Positions 16,361 through 26,803 of a stretch of DNA of 32,371 bases are shown piece by piece (position 1 is the first letter of the stretch; each line of letters starts with the position of its first letter). This DNA comes from Pseudoruegeria sp. SK021 (GTDB lineage Bacteria; Pseudomonadota; Alphaproteobacteria; Rhodobacterales; Rhodobacteraceae), in assembly GCF_002119405.1 (NCBI RefSeq), contig NZ_MTBG01000033.1:1-32371 (forward strand), read 5' to 3'. The notes under the pieces were generated by a model. It was not told the origin of the DNA, did not search any database, and saw only the letters and a list, made by a program, of their open reading frames with translations. Position numbers and translations under genes: made by a program.

Positions 16361-18145
16361 ATGGAAGTCAAAGTCCCCGACATCGGCGATTTCAAAGATG
16401 TTCCGGTCATCAGCATTCTGGTCGAAGTGGGCGATACCGTCGCTGCCGAAGACCCGCTGATTGAGCTGGAAAGCGACAAGGCGACGCTCGAGGTTCCCAG
16501 CCCGGGGGCGGGGGTCGTCAAAGAGATTAAGGTCAAGCCTGGCGATAAAGTCAACGAAGGCAGCCTGATCCTTGTGCTGGAGGGGGCCGATGCGGCCCCC
16601 GAAAAGGCCCCTGAAAAGTCCAAGGAAGACGCGTCTGCCGCACCGGCTGAAAAGCCTGCGTCATCCGCACCCGCCACAGCGTCCGATGCCCCGATGCCCG
16701 CTGTGGCCGGTGCGCCTAAGAAAGGCGACCAACATGCGGATGTGGTGGTTCTGGGCTCTGGTCCGGGCGGCTATACTGCGGCATTCCGTGCCGCAGATCT
16801 TGGCCTGTCGGTAATCCTGATCGAACGCAACCCGACCCTCGGCGGCGTCTGCCTGAATGTCGGCTGTATCCCGTCAAAGGCGTTGCTGCACGTGGCCAAG
16901 GTCATCACCGAGGCCGAAGAGATGGGCAGCCATGGTGTGAAATTCGCCAAGCCCGAGATCAATCTCGACGAAATCCGCGCCTTCAAGGACGACACGGTCG
17001 GCAAGCTGACCGGCGGCCTGACCGGGCTGGCCAAAGCGCGCAAGGTCACAGTCGTGACTGGTACCGGCAAATTCACCGGCAGCCACATGATCGAAGTCGA
17101 GGGTGCCGATGGCAAGACCTCGGTCAGCTTTGATCAGTGCATCATCGCCGCGGGCTCTGAGCCGGTGACCTTGCCGTTCATTCCGCATGATGATCCTCGG
17201 GTGGTCGACAGCACCGGTGCGCTGGAACTGGCAGATGTTCCCAAGCGGATGCTGATCTTGGGCGGCGGCATTATTGGTCTGGAAATGGCGTGTGTCTATG
17301 ACGCGCTCGGCTCGAAGATCACCGTGGTCGAGTTCATGGATCAGTTGATGCCTGGTGCCGACAAAGACATGGTCAAGCCGCTGCACACGCGGGTTGCCAA
17401 GCGCTATGAAAACATCCTGCTGAAAACCAAAGTCACCGGGATGGAGGCGCAAGAGGACGGCCTGAAGGTCACGTTCGAGGATGCCAAGGGCGAGGTCACA
17501 ACTGACACGTTCGACAAGGTTCTGGTGTCGGTTGGCCGTCGTCCCAATGGCAAGCTGATCAATGCTGACGCCGCCGGCGTGGCAGTGGATGACCGTGGCT
17601 TTATTGCCGTGGACGGTCAGCAGCGCACCGGCGTCAGCCACATCTTCGCAATCGGGGATGTCGTTGGCCAACCGATGTTGGCGCATAAAGCGGTTCACGA
17701 AGGCAAGGTTGCGGCCGAGGTCTGTGCAGGCAAAAAGCGGTTCTTCGATGCGCGCCTGATCCCGTCTGTGGCCTACACCGATCCTGAGGTGGCATGGGCT
17801 GGCTTGACGGAAACCGAAGCCAAGGCCAAGGGCATCAAATATGAGAAGGGCGTGTTCCCTTGGGCAGCCTCTGGTCGCGCTCTGACCAACGGTCGCTCGG
17901 AAGGCATGACCAAGCTGCTATTTGACCCCACCAACGACCGTGTTATTGGGGCGGCTATCGTCGGCACCAACGCGGGCGAGTTGATTGCTGAAGCTGCGCT
18001 GGCCATTGAGATGGGCGCGGATGCCGTGGATCTGGGTCACACCATCCATCCGCATCCCACCCTGTCGGAAACGCTGAATTTTGCGGCTGAAATGTTCGAG
18101 GGTACGATCACCGATTTGATGCCCCCGAAGAAAAGGAGCCATTGA
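16361..18145 (+). CDS. lpd: Dihydrolipoamide dehydrogenase with N-terminal lipoyl domain (PDH E3)
   Basis: A 594-aa flavoprotein that reoxidises dihydrolipoamide with NAD+. Residues 1-77 form a lipoyl domain (lysine 40 in ESDKATLEV), followed by an Ala/Pro/Glu linker (78-122). The FAD-binding GSGPGG is at 132-137, the redox disulfide is Cys164-Cys169 (GGVCLNVGC), an NAD-binding GGGIIGLE lies in the middle, and the C-terminal HPTLSE holds His565 and Glu570. Lipoyl-bearing E3 subunits are known from several bacteria; typical E3s are about 120 aa shorter. The start lies 14 nt after aceF behind AAGGAGG. Its TGA is 2 nt before the pntA start. Confidence 0.96.
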   Translation: MEVKVPDIGDFKDVPVISILVEVGDTVAAEDPLIELESDKATLEVPSPGAGVVKEIKVKPGDKVNEGSLILVLEGADAAPEKAPEKSKEDASAAPAEKPASSAPATASDAPMPAVAGAPKKGDQHADVVVLGSGPGGYTAAFRAADLGLSVILIERNPTLGGVCLNVGCIPSKALLHVAKVITEAEEMGSHGVKFAKPEINLDEIRAFKDDTVGKLTGGLTGLAKARKVTVVTGTGKFTGSHMIEVEGADGKTSVSFDQCIIAAGSEPVTLPFIPHDDPRVVDSTGALELADVPKRMLILGGGIIGLEMACVYDALGSKITVVEFMDQLMPGADKDMVKPLHTRVAKRYENILLKTKVTGMEAQEDGLKVTFEDAKGEVTTDTFDKVLVSVGRRPNGKLINADAAGVAVDDRGFIAVDGQQRTGVSHIFAIGDVVGQPMLAHKAVHEGKVAAEVCAGKKRFFDARLIPSVAYTDPEVAWAGLTETEAKAKGIKYEKGVFPWAASGRALTNGRSEGMTKLLFDPTNDRVIGAAIVGTNAGELIAEAALAIEMGADAVDLGHTIHPHPTLSETLNFAAEMFEGTITDLMPPKKRSH

Positions 18146-18147
18146 TT

Positions 18148-19728
18148 ATGACGCTTGTGATTGGATCACCCACCGAGGTTTTTCCGGGTGAGAATCGCGT
18201 TGCGATGACGCCTGCCTCTGCGGTTGCACTGGCTAAGATCGGATATTCCTGCGTGGTCGAGGCCGGCGCAGGGCTGGCAGCCGGGTTCCCGGATGCCGCA
18301 TATGCCGAAGCCGGAGTGACGGTTCTGGAGGATGCGGCTGCGGTCTATGCTGCGGCTGACGTGATTGCCAAGGTGCGTCCGCCTTCCGAAACCGAAGTCG
18401 GATTGCTGCGGGATGGACAGACGTTGATTTCGTTCATCTATCCGGCCGCCAATGGCGACTTGATGGAGCAAGCCAAGGATAGCGGCGCCACCGTGATCGC
18501 CATGGATATGGTGCCGCGGATTTCCCGGGCGCAGAAAATGGACGCGCTGTCCTCCATGGCCAATATCGCGGGCTACCGCGCGGTGATTGAGGCCGGGGCG
18601 AATTTCGGTCGGTTCTTCACCGGTCAGGTGACGGCAGCGGGGAAAGTTCCCCCCGCCAAGGTTCTGGTGGTGGGTGCCGGTGTGGCCGGACTGGCCGCCA
18701 TTGGCACCTCGACCAGCCTTGGGGCGATCACCTATGCGTTCGATGTGCGGCCCGAAGTGGCCGAGCAGATCGAATCCATGGGCGCAGAGTTCATCTATCT
18801 GGAATTTGACGAGGCCGCCGCCGACGGCGCGGCCACCGGGGGCTATGCAGCACCGTCCAGCCCTGAATTCCGTGAGGCCCAGTTGGCGAAGTTTCGCGAA
18901 CTGGCCCCAGAGATGGACATCGTCATCACGACGGCGCTGATCCCGAACCGCGAAGCGCCCGAATTGTGGACGCCGGACATGGTGGCGATGATGAAACCGG
19001 GTTCGGTAATCATCGATCTGGCAGCAGAGCGGGGCGGCAACTGTAAGCTGACCGTGCCGGACGAAAAGATCGTGACCGACAATGGCGTGACCATCGTTGG
19101 CTACACCGATTTCCCCAGCCGGATGGCGACGCAGGCTTCGACGCTGTATGCCACCAACATTCGTCACATGATGACTGACCTGACGCCGGCCAAAGACGGC
19201 GTTCTGGTTCAGAACATGGAAGATGACGTGATCCGCGGTGCCACTGTGGTGCATGGGCGCGACATCACTTGGCCACCGCCGCCACCAAAAGTTGCGGCGA
19301 TTGCGGCTCAGAAGCCCAAGGAAAAGCCGAAGGCACTGACCGTCGAGGAAAAGAAGGCCGCCGAATTGGCTGCGTTCAAGGCCGCGACGAAAAGCCAAGT
19401 GACGCTTCTGATCGCTGGTGCGGCCCTGATCGGTCTTGTTGGGTTGGCGGCTCCGGCCAGCTTCATGAGCCACTTCATCGTGTTCGTGCTGGCCTGCTTT
19501 GTTGGCTTCTCGGTGATCTGGAACGTGTCTCATTCGCTGCACACGCCGCTAATGGCCGTGACCAATGCAATCTCGGGCATCGTGGTTTTGGGTGCTTTGT
19601 TGCAAGTGGGTTCGGACAACTGGCTGGTGGTGTTCCTTGCCGCTGTGTCGATCCTGATTGCCTCGATTAATATCGTGGGTGGCTTCCTGGTGACACGCCG
19701 GATGCTTGCCATGTTCCAGAAATCTTAA
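18148..19728 (+). CDS. pntA: Proton-translocating transhydrogenase subunit alpha (fused form)
   Basis: A 526-aa subunit. Residues 1-~390 are the cytoplasmic NAD(H)-binding domain I, with ENRVAMTP (15-22), the [13 protein letters not shown] loop (124-136) and Rossmann motif GAGVAG (176-181). A Lys/Pro/Glu-rich linker follows, then about four transmembrane helices from ~418. In some relatives this is split into PntAA and PntAB; here it is one chain. With PntB it uses the proton gradient to reduce NADP+ with NADH. The ATG at 18148 lies 9 nt after AAGGAG, and that ribosome site is inside the end of lpd, so it is probably cotranscribed with the PDH genes. Confidence 0.96.
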   Translation: MTLVIGSPTEVFPGENRVAMTPASAVALAKIGYSCVVEAGAGLAAGFPDAAYAEAGVTVLEDAAAVYAAADVIAKVRPPSETEVGLLRDGQTLISFIYPAANGDLMEQAKDSGATVIAMDMVPRISRAQKMDALSSMANIAGYRAVIEAGANFGRFFTGQVTAAGKVPPAKVLVVGAGVAGLAAIGTSTSLGAITYAFDVRPEVAEQIESMGAEFIYLEFDEAAADGAATGGYAAPSSPEFREAQLAKFRELAPEMDIVITTALIPNREAPELWTPDMVAMMKPGSVIIDLAAERGGNCKLTVPDEKIVTDNGVTIVGYTDFPSRMATQASTLYATNIRHMMTDLTPAKDGVLVQNMEDDVIRGATVVHGRDITWPPPPPKVAAIAAQKPKEKPKALTVEEKKAAELAAFKAATKSQVTLLIAGAALIGLVGLAAPASFMSHFIVFVLACFVGFSVIWNVSHSLHTPLMAVTNAISGIVVLGALLQVGSDNWLVVFLAAVSILIASINIVGGFLVTRRMLAMFQKS

Positions 19729-19740
19729 GGGAGAGGGATC

Positions 19741-21177
19741 ATGGAAGGTCTTGTTTCCGCGGCATATATTGCCGCAGCCGTTCTGTTTATCCTATCTCTT
19801 GGTGGGTTGTCAGGACAAGAAAGCGCCAAGCGCGCCGTTTGGTATGGGATTGCGGGGATGGCCTTGGCCGTGGCCGCGACCATCTTCGGGCCGGGCATGA
19901 GCAACTATGTGGTCGTGATTCTGATGGTGGCGCTTGGCGCGATTATCGGCACGATCGTGGCCAAGCGGGTCGAAATGACCGAAATGCCGCAACTGGTGGC
20001 GGCGTTGCACAGCTTCGTCGGCCTTGCTGCGGTGTTCATCGGGCTGAATGCCGATCTGGAGTTGGGCAGCGTCATGGCGCTGAAAGCTTCGGGCGGTGAT
20101 CTGCTCCATCTGGCGGGCTTTGCCGCAACCTTGGCCAAGAAGACAGCGGTCGAGATTGGCATCCTGAAGGTTGAAGTGGCCCTTGGTATCTTCATCGGCG
20201 CGGTGACCTTCACCGGCTCGGTGGTGGCCTTTGGAAAACTGGCCGGAAAAGTAGACGGCAAGCCTAAGCAACTGCCGGGTGGCCATATGCTGAACGCGGG
20301 CGCGCTGGCGCTGTGCGTGGGCCTTGGCATCATGTATGTCTCGGGCGCGGGTCTGTGGACCATGCTTCTGGTGACGCTGATTGCCGGGTTCATCGGCTAT
20401 CATCTGATCATGGGCATCGGCGGCGCCGATATGCCGGTGGTTGTGTCGATGCTGAACAGCTATTCTGGCTGGGCTGCGGCGGCGATCGGCTTCACGCTTG
20501 GCAATGATTTGTTGATTGTTGTCGGAGCCTTGGTCGGCTCGTCGGGTGCGATCCTGAGCTACATCATGTGCAAGGCGATGAACCGGGCGTTCGTGTCGGT
20601 GATCCTTGGCGGATTCGGCGGCACCTCGGGGCCACAGATGGCGGTCGAGGGCGAACAGATTGCCATCGATGCCGATGGGGTTGCTGCGGCGCTGGACGAC
20701 GCGGACAGCATCGTGATCATCCCGGGCTATGGCATGGCCGTGGCGCAGGCGCAGCAGGCGGTCAGCGAGTTGACCAAGCGGTTGCGTGACCAAGGCAAAA
20801 CGGTGCGCTTTGCGATCCATCCGGTGGCTGGTCGCCTTCCGGGGCACATGAATGTGCTGTTGGCAGAAGCCCGCGTGCCGTACGATATCGTGTTGGAAAT
20901 GGATGAAATCAATGATGATTTCCCCGAAACCGACGTGGCGATCGTGATTGGGTCGAACGACATCGTGAACCCTGCGGCGCAGGACGATCCGAACAGCCCC
21001 ATCGCCGGGATGCCGGTTCTGGAAGTTTGGAAAGCCAAGCAGGTCTTCGTGTCCAAGCGCGGGCAGGGAACGGGCTATTCGGGCATCGAAAATCCGCTGT
21101 TCTTCAAAGAGAACACCCGGATGTTCTATGGCGATGCCAAAGACAGCCTGAACGCATTGCTGGCGAAGATCGCCTAA
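19741..21177 (+). CDS. pntB: Proton-translocating transhydrogenase subunit beta
   Basis: A 478-aa subunit with an N-terminal membrane domain (about residues 1-285, eight or nine helices) and a cytoplasmic NADP(H)-binding domain III (about 300-478). The latter shows [31 protein letters not shown] and the C-terminal [15 protein letters not shown]. Length and motifs are normal. It starts 12 nt after pntA behind GGGAGAGG and closes the aceE-pntB run. A TCGGA repeat and a strong hairpin follow. Confidence 0.97.
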   Translation: MEGLVSAAYIAAAVLFILSLGGLSGQESAKRAVWYGIAGMALAVAATIFGPGMSNYVVVILMVALGAIIGTIVAKRVEMTEMPQLVAALHSFVGLAAVFIGLNADLELGSVMALKASGGDLLHLAGFAATLAKKTAVEIGILKVEVALGIFIGAVTFTGSVVAFGKLAGKVDGKPKQLPGGHMLNAGALALCVGLGIMYVSGAGLWTMLLVTLIAGFIGYHLIMGIGGADMPVVVSMLNSYSGWAAAAIGFTLGNDLLIVVGALVGSSGAILSYIMCKAMNRAFVSVILGGFGGTSGPQMAVEGEQIAIDADGVAAALDDADSIVIIPGYGMAVAQAQQAVSELTKRLRDQGKTVRFAIHPVAGRLPGHMNVLLAEARVPYDIVLEMDEINDDFPETDVAIVIGSNDIVNPAAQDDPNSPIAGMPVLEVWKAKQVFVSKRGQGTGYSGIENPLFFKENTRMFYGDAKDSLNALLAKIA

Positions 21178-21208
21178 GCAGCGGCGACAAATCCATGGAA
21201 ATCCGGTT

Positions 21209-21252
21209 TCGGATTTCTTTCGGACAATCGTCGGACTTTTATCGGACCGTCA
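21209..21252 (+). repeat. Four TCGGA units at exact 11-nt spacing
   Basis: TCGGA occurs at 21209, 21220, 21231 and 21242, a perfect 11-nt period; the last three are TCGGAC. The 6-nt gaps between units are T-rich or variable. The array lies between the pntB stop and the terminator stem. Confidence 0.8.
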
Positions 21253-21280
21253 AAGCCCCGGCCAACCCGCCGGGGCTTTG
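21252..21280. terminator. Bidirectional terminator between pntB and the peptide transporter
   Basis: A perfect 10-bp stem: AAAGCCCCGG (21252-21261) with CCGGGGCTTT (21270-21279) and an 8-nt loop. The A3/T3 ends give a short U-run in either direction. It lies 75 nt after pntB on the plus strand and begins 1 nt after the ATPase stop codon on the minus strand, so one element appears to serve both operons. Confidence 0.8.
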
Positions 21281-22918
21281 TCATGTCCGGGCGACGGATT
21301 GTTCGCTGAGCACGGTCGACAGATCAAAGGCGGCGCGCATCAGGCGTCGGGTATAGTTGCTGGTGGGGTCGTCAAAGATTTGCGCGGTGGACCCGGCTTC
21401 GACCACGGTGCCGTCCCGCATGACCATGACGTGATCGGCCAGTGCCCGGACCACCGCCAGATCGTGGCTGATGAAAATATAGGACATGGCGTGGCGAATT
21501 TGCAGGTCGCGCAGCAAGGTCACGATCTGCTTTTGCACGGATCGGTCGAGGGCCGAGGTCGGCTCGTCCAGCACAATCAGGGTCGGGTGCAGCACCAACG
21601 CCCGGGCAATGGCGATCCGCTGCCGCTGTCCGCCAGAGAATTCATGCGGAAAGCGGTTGCGCACGGCTGGATCGAGATCGACCTCTTGCAGGGCGGCGCG
21701 GGCGCGGGCGTCACGGTCTTTTGCGGACAGTTCTGGCGCGTGCACCAGTAGGCCTTCGGTGATAATCTCGCCCACGGTCATCCGCGGGCTGAGCGAGCCA
21801 TAGGGGTCCTGAAACACCATTTGCAGCGATTTCCGGTAGGGGCGCATGGCGCTGCGATCCAACCCCGAGATCGATGTGCCCAAAAAGCTGACCCGGCCCT
21901 CGCTGGGCAGAAGTTGCAGCACGGCGCGGCCCAGCGTCGACTTGCCCGAGCCACTTTCACCGACCACGCCCAAGGTTTCGCCGCGCCGCAGGCTTAGATT
22001 AACCGCGCGCACGGCGTGGATCGGCGCGGATGGGCGGCTGAGGAAGCCCGCGGGGGTGGTGAAGGTGACGGTGACGCCGCGGGCGTCCATCACCGTCTCG
22101 GCCTCGGGGGCGACGGGGGCTTTGCGGCCGGTGGGTTCAGAATCGAGCAGCATTGTCGTATAGGCGGTTTCCGGGGCGGCGAAGATCCGGTCGGTGGGGC
22201 CATGTTCGACCACCACGCCGTGGCGCATGACATAGACCCGGTCGGCTAAGGCCTGCACGATGCCCAGATCATGGGTGATGAACAAGATCGCCATGCCCAG
22301 CCGGGTTTGAAGATCGGCCAGAAGCCCAAGGATTTCGGCTTGAATGGTGACGTCCAGCGCGGTGGTCGGCTCGTCCGCGATCAACAGATCAGGGTCATTG
22401 GCCAAGGCCATGGCGATCATGACGCGCTGGCGCTGACCGCCGGACAATTCATGCGGATAGGCACCGAGGCGGGCCTTGGCGTTGGGGATGCGGACCAGTT
22501 CTAGCAGGTCCAGCGCCCGGGCCCGGGCCTTGCGGCGGCTGAGCCCGCCATGCACCATCAGCGGCTCGGCGATCTGGCGCTCAATGGTGTAGAGCGGATC
22601 GAGCGAGGTCATCGGCTCTTGAAAAATCATCGTGATCTTCGCGCCGCGAATGCGGTCGAGGGCGCGTTTGGATTGGCCGATCAGGTTGTCGCCGTTAAAG
22701 CGGGCGGCACCGGTGACCTGACCATTGCCCGCCAAAAGGCCCATGGCGGCCATCATGGCCTGCGATTTGCCAGAGCCGCTTTCACCGACCACCGCGACGG
22801 TTTCGCCCCGTGCGATCTGCATCGAGACCCCGCGCACCGCCTCGACCGGGCCATCGGGGGTGGCGAAACTGACATGGATGTCGTCCAGTTCAAATAGCGG
22901 GGAGCGGGGCTGTGTCAT
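21281..22918 (-). CDS. Oligopeptide ABC transporter, fused double ATPase subunit
   Basis: A 545-aa protein with two tandem nucleotide-binding domains, equivalent to an OppD-OppF (DppD-DppF) fusion as in YejF. Domain 1: Walker A GESGSGKS at 45-52, signature LSGGQ at 158-162, Walker B LLIADEP at 178-184. Domain 2: Walker A at 320-328, FSGGQ at 427-431, LIVLDEP at 447-453. Both H-loops (ITHD, ISHD) are present, so both sites look active. The ATG at 22918 follows the permease stop by one base (TGAGATG). Last gene of the four-gene transporter operon; it energises peptide import at the inner membrane. Confidence 0.93.
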   Translation of the reverse strand: MTQPRSPLFELDDIHVSFATPDGPVEAVRGVSMQIARGETVAVVGESGSGKSQAMMAAMGLLAGNGQVTGAARFNGDNLIGQSKRALDRIRGAKITMIFQEPMTSLDPLYTIERQIAEPLMVHGGLSRRKARARALDLLELVRIPNAKARLGAYPHELSGGQRQRVMIAMALANDPDLLIADEPTTALDVTIQAEILGLLADLQTRLGMAILFITHDLGIVQALADRVYVMRHGVVVEHGPTDRIFAAPETAYTTMLLDSEPTGRKAPVAPEAETVMDARGVTVTFTTPAGFLSRPSAPIHAVRAVNLSLRRGETLGVVGESGSGKSTLGRAVLQLLPSEGRVSFLGTSISGLDRSAMRPYRKSLQMVFQDPYGSLSPRMTVGEIITEGLLVHAPELSAKDRDARARAALQEVDLDPAVRNRFPHEFSGGQRQRIAIARALVLHPTLIVLDEPTSALDRSVQKQIVTLLRDLQIRHAMSYIFISHDLAVVRALADHVMVMRDGTVVEAGSTAQIFDDPTSNYTRRLMRAAFDLSTVLSEQSVART

Positions 22919-22919
22919 C

Positions 22920-24053
22920 TCACCGGTCCTTTGGATCAAGGGCGTCGCGCAGCCCGTCGCCAAGGAAATTCAGGGCGAACAGCAGTAGGGTCAGCGCGAT
23001 GGAGGGGTACAGCAGCATATAGGGTGCGCCGCGCATGTCTTTGGCCCCTTCCGAAATCAGCACGCCGAGGGAACTGAGCGGTTCTTGCACCCCGAGCCCG
23101 AGAAAGCTGAGGAAGCTTTCCAGCAGGATTACCTTGGGGATCAGCAAGGTCATATAGACGATCACCGGACCCAGCGTGTTTGGGATGATGTGACGCCGCA
23201 GAATGCCGCCCGCGCCAACCCCAAGGGCATCGGCGGCCTGAACAAATTCACGGCGGCGCAAGCTGATGGTCTGGCCGCGCACGATCCGGGCCATGTCCAG
23301 CCATTCGACCATGCCGACGGCGATGAACATCAGCACGATGTTGCGGCCAAAGAACACCACCAACAGGATCACGAAGAAGATGAAGGGCAGCGAATACAGG
23401 ATGTCGACCAGCCGCATCATCAGGCTGTCGATGCGCCCGCCCAGATAGCCCGCCGTCGCGCCATAGGCGACGCCGACGATCAGCGCGACGGTGGTGGCCA
23501 ACGCCCCGATCATCAATGAGATGCGGATCGAGATCAGGATGCGGGCCAGCAGGTCGCGGCCATTGGCGTCGGTGCCAGCAAAGAAGTAATAGCGCGCCAC
23601 ATCGGCCTGCATGGTCACCGACAGGTCATCGGGCGCGGTAGCGGTGACCCGGGCATTCGAGAACAGATCGGACCGGTCGAGATAGCGGGTAACGCGGGGG
23701 TCAATGGGCCGGCTGGCGCTGGCGGTGACGGTCAGGACCGTGCCGTCGAGGCGGATGGTGTCGGGGGTCAGGCGGGCGCGGGTCAGGACCTGCTCGGCGG
23801 CGGGCAGGATGTCCGCGGCGCGGGGATAGGCCTCGACGCTGGCGGGGACCTTGACGAAGGCCGGGTAGACCCGGGCATAGTCATGCGGGCTAAGCATCGG
23901 GCCGAAGATCCCCGCGAGGGACAGCAGGATCAGCACAACGATGGACCCCATCGCGGCCCGGTTGCGCCGCAGCCGCAGCAGGGCGGTGGCCCAAAGCGAG
24001 CGACTGCTGCTGTCGGGCAGGGCTGCGGCTGATAGGGGGGGCATGTCAGTCAT
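22920..24053 (-). CDS. Oligopeptide ABC transporter permease (OppC/DppC type)
   Basis: A 377-aa inner-membrane permease. A first transmembrane helix lies at about 34-52. An unusually long extracytoplasmic segment of roughly 110 residues follows (SPHDYARVYPAF... to YYFFAGTDANGRDLLAR). After it come the conserved permease core, with EAA-loop sequence FVQAADALGVGAGGILRRHIIPN, and a C-terminal DGLRDALDPKDR. I recall this long insert from other alphaproteobacterial OppC proteins, so it is probably a subfamily trait. The chosen ATG (24053) overlaps the upstream permease stop by 8 nt; an in-frame ATG at 24044 is an alternative. Confidence 0.92.
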   Translation of the reverse strand: MTDMPPLSAAALPDSSSRSLWATALLRLRRNRAAMGSIVVLILLSLAGIFGPMLSPHDYARVYPAFVKVPASVEAYPRAADILPAAEQVLTRARLTPDTIRLDGTVLTVTASASRPIDPRVTRYLDRSDLFSNARVTATAPDDLSVTMQADVARYYFFAGTDANGRDLLARILISIRISLMIGALATTVALIVGVAYGATAGYLGGRIDSLMMRLVDILYSLPFIFFVILLVVFFGRNIVLMFIAVGMVEWLDMARIVRGQTISLRRREFVQAADALGVGAGGILRRHIIPNTLGPVIVYMTLLIPKVILLESFLSFLGLGVQEPLSSLGVLISEGAKDMRGAPYMLLYPSIALTLLLFALNFLGDGLRDALDPKDR

Positions 24054-24969
24054 AGCGGACCCTCGGATCGAGCAGGGCATACAGCACGTCGACCAGCAGA
24101 TTGAACAGCACCACGAAGATGGCGATGATGATGACCGTGCCCATCACAAGGGTGTAGTCGCGGTTCAACGCGCCGGTGACGAAATAGCGTCCGATCCCGG
24201 GCAGGCCGAAGATTTGCTCAATGATGATCGACCCGGTCAGCAGCCCGGCGGCGGCGGGGCCGATATAACTGACGGCGGGCAGGCAGGCGGCGCGCAGGGC
24301 GTGGATGATGACGATCATCCATGTGGGCAAGCCATAGGCGCGGGCGGTGCGGACATGGTCAGAGCGCAAGGCCTCGATCATCGAGCCGCGGATCAGGCGG
24401 GCGACCACGGCGATTTGCGGCAGGGCCAGTGCGATCACCGGCAGGACCAGATTGGCGGGGTTGCCGTCGTTCCAGCCGCCTGCGGGCAGCCAAGACAACC
24501 AAACCCCAAACACCAGCGCCAGCAGAGGGGCGACCACGAAGTTGGGCACGGTAATGCCGAAGGTGGCGGTGGCGATGACGGCATAGTCGATGCCGGTGTT
24601 CTGACGCAACGCCGCGATGCAGCCCAAGATGCCGCCGACCACCAAAGCCAACAGCAGCGCCAGCCCACCAAGGGTCATGGACACCGGCAGGCCAGAGGCC
24701 AGCAACTGCCCGACCGAAAAGTCGCGATAGACAAAGGACGGCCCCAGATCGCCGCGGGCCAGATTGCCGAGGTAATAAAAATATTGCTGCCAGAGCGGCT
24801 CGTCCAGATGAAACACCCGGTTGAGATTGGCCATGACGGTGGGTTCCAGTGTTCGTTCCCGGTCGAACGGACCACCGGGGGCGACGCGTATCAAAAAGAA
24901 CGCGCCGGTGACGATCAGGAATAGAGTGGGGATCGCCCCCAGAAGGCGGCGCAACACATAGCGGAACAT
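24046..24969 (-). CDS. Oligopeptide ABC transporter permease (OppB/DppB type)
   Basis: A 307-aa inner-membrane permease with the standard OppB layout: an N-terminal helix (LLGAIPTLFLIVTGAFFLIR), the conserved RVAPGGPFD segment, a periplasmic loop and five further helices. The EAA motif region includes RTARAYGLPTWMIVIIHALR, and IIEQIFGLPGIGRYFV is typical of the family. Length matches E. coli OppB (306 aa). It pairs with the OppC-type protein encoded just downstream, and the 56 nt separating it from the binding-protein gene contain no obvious terminator. Confidence 0.94.
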   Translation of the reverse strand: MFRYVLRRLLGAIPTLFLIVTGAFFLIRVAPGGPFDRERTLEPTVMANLNRVFHLDEPLWQQYFYYLGNLARGDLGPSFVYRDFSVGQLLASGLPVSMTLGGLALLLALVVGGILGCIAALRQNTGIDYAVIATATFGITVPNFVVAPLLALVFGVWLSWLPAGGWNDGNPANLVLPVIALALPQIAVVARLIRGSMIEALRSDHVRTARAYGLPTWMIVIIHALRAACLPAVSYIGPAAAGLLTGSIIIEQIFGLPGIGRYFVTGALNRDYTLVMGTVIIIAIFVVLFNLLVDVLYALLDPRVRYD

Positions 24970-25025
24970 GGCGGGTCCAGACGGGAAGGGGGCCGGACGT
25001 TGACCGGCCCGGCACCCGGTTGTGG

Positions 25026-26609
25026 TTAGTCGGTGATCGACAGGAAGCGTGACGGATGCACGTTCTGAATGTTGTCATCCCATCCGGTTAGGCGCGGCGA
25101 GACCAGCGACATCGACGAATAAAACAGGATCGGGATCTGCGGCACGTCGCGTAGGAACATCGTCTCGGCTTCGGCCAGAATGACGGCGCGGGCGTCCAGA
25201 TCGACGGTTTCGGCGGCGGTGTCCAGCAAGGCGTCATAGTCAGGATTGCTATAATTACCGTAATTGAAGCCGGGATTGTCAGCGCGGTTCAGGAACAGGA
25301 AGTTCTGCGGGTCGGAATAGTCGCCGATCCACCCGGCCCGGGCGACATCATGGGCCTTCTCGTCCCGCAACATGGCGTAATGGGCCGAGGCATCACGCAC
25401 GTTGAAGCTGACATCAACGCCCAGCGGTTCCCACATGGAGGCAATCGCGGTGGCGGTATTTTTGTGGTTCTCGCCATTGTTATAGCTGATTTCGACGGGC
25501 AGCGGCGCGTCTGGGCCATATCCCGCTTCGGCCAGCAAGGCGATGGCCGCATCTTCGCGGTCAAGCATGGGCAGGGTGGCATAATCCAGTTGCGGGCGTT
25601 CGTCGACATAGTTGCCGATGCCGGGGGGAACCCAGCTATAGGCGGGCAGCATGGTGCCGCTCCAGATTTCATCGGCGATGAATTCCCGGTCGATGGCCAT
25701 GGACAGGGCCTGCCGGATGCGCGGGTCATCGAAGGGTTCATGGGCGCTGTTGACGCCATAGTAATAGACCCCGAGATAAGGCGCGACCCGGACCTGATCG
25801 CCCAGACGGTTGCGCAAATCCTTGATCTGTTCGGCGGCGATGTCAGAGCAGGACAGAACCTCGCCGGCCTCAAACCGTCGGGCGCAGTTGGCCCGGTCTT
25901 CGAACGGCACATATTCGACGGTGTCGAATGCCACGGTGTCGGCGCTGTGGAACATCGGGTTCTTTTGCAACACCACTTTGTCGTTCGGGGTGAAACTGGA
26001 CAGGGTGAAGGCGCCGTTGGTCACCATATTGCCGGGCTGGACGAAATCCGTGCCGAACTCGTCCACCGACGCGGGATGCATCGGCAGGCCGGTCTGGTGG
26101 GTCAATAGCTCTAGGAAATAGGGGGTTGGCCGTTCCAGCGTGATCTCAAGCGTGTGGTCATCAATGGCGGTGACGCCCAATGTGCCGCCTTCGCCTTTAT
26201 TCAGCGCCTCGGCGCCTCTGATCGGATAGAGGATATTGGCGTATTTCGCGCCGGTAGCGGGATCCATGATCCGGTTTAGTGAATAGACAAAATCCGATGC
26301 CGTCACCGGATCGCCATTCGACCATTTCGCGTCATCGCGCAGGGTGAAGGTATAGACGGTGCCGTCTGCATTGGTTTCCCATGCGGTGGCAACGCCCGGG
26401 ATCACCTCGGCGGCGGTGTTATAGATCACCAGACCTTCATAGAGATCGCGCAGGATGTTGGACTCTGCGATGGTGGAGGTCTTGTGTTGGTCGAGGGTTT
26501 CGGGATCGCCGTCATTGCCGCGCACATAGGTCACGGCGGTGGCCGGGATCAGGCTGGCACAAAGCAGGGTGGTGGCAAGCAGCGTGGTGCTGAGAATGGG
26601 ATGAGACAT
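25026..26609 (-). CDS. Periplasmic oligopeptide-binding protein (SBP family 5)
   Basis: A 527-aa solute-binding protein. Residues 1-24 are a signal peptide (LLATTLLCASLIPATA); the cysteine there is not in a good lipobox, so it is probably soluble. The mature part starts VTYVRGNDGDPETLDQHKT and contains family stretches DLYEGLVIYN, TFTLRDDAKWSNGDPVTASDFVYSLNRIMDP and DDPRIRQALSMAIDRE, as in OppA/MppA. The ATG at 26609 has AGGAGG about 11 nt upstream; the longer frame to 26666 would place the signal peptide inside the protein. First gene of the transporter operon. Peptide specificity cannot be read from sequence. Confidence 0.93.
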   Translation of the reverse strand: MSHPILSTTLLATTLLCASLIPATAVTYVRGNDGDPETLDQHKTSTIAESNILRDLYEGLVIYNTAAEVIPGVATAWETNADGTVYTFTLRDDAKWSNGDPVTASDFVYSLNRIMDPATGAKYANILYPIRGAEALNKGEGGTLGVTAIDDHTLEITLERPTPYFLELLTHQTGLPMHPASVDEFGTDFVQPGNMVTNGAFTLSSFTPNDKVVLQKNPMFHSADTVAFDTVEYVPFEDRANCARRFEAGEVLSCSDIAAEQIKDLRNRLGDQVRVAPYLGVYYYGVNSAHEPFDDPRIRQALSMAIDREFIADEIWSGTMLPAYSWVPPGIGNYVDERPQLDYATLPMLDREDAAIALLAEAGYGPDAPLPVEISYNNGENHKNTATAIASMWEPLGVDVSFNVRDASAHYAMLRDEKAHDVARAGWIGDYSDPQNFLFLNRADNPGFNYGNYSNPDYDALLDTAAETVDLDARAVILAEAETMFLRDVPQIPILFYSSMSLVSPRLTGWDDNIQNVHPSRFLSITD

Positions 26610-26727
26610 TGGTCCCGGGACCTCCTGTGTCAATTTTGTTGGCGCGGCCGCGGCCTTGCCCGTCAATTGAGCGCGGAACCGTCCGTTCGGTCAACGAGTA
26701 TTACACAGTGTCCCAACGTAAAGCGGT

Positions 26728-26747
26728 GGACAGCCCTAGGGCTGCCC
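26728..26747 (-). terminator. Hairpin between the SseB-like gene and the transporter operon
   Basis: GGACAGCCC (26728-26736) and GGGCTGCCC (26739-26747) form a stem with one G-T pair and a minimal loop, 57 nt after the SseB-like stop. It could end that transcript or act as an operator for the binding-protein gene. There is no U-run. Confidence 0.35.
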
Positions 26748-26803
26748 CTGTGAGGCGCGCCGATAGAGTGGGACGTTCTGAGGGAAAACCCGGCAGCGGG
26801 TGG

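Noticed and set aside
15084-16585. Assembly duplication explaining the repeated lipoyl sequence
   Set aside because: The two copies differ at many synonymous and eight amino-acid positions and lie in two complete, different genes, so this is a real domain duplication.
18166-19542. 458-aa minus-strand ORF
   Set aside because: Antisense to pntA; His/Arg/Gly-rich without any domain pattern.
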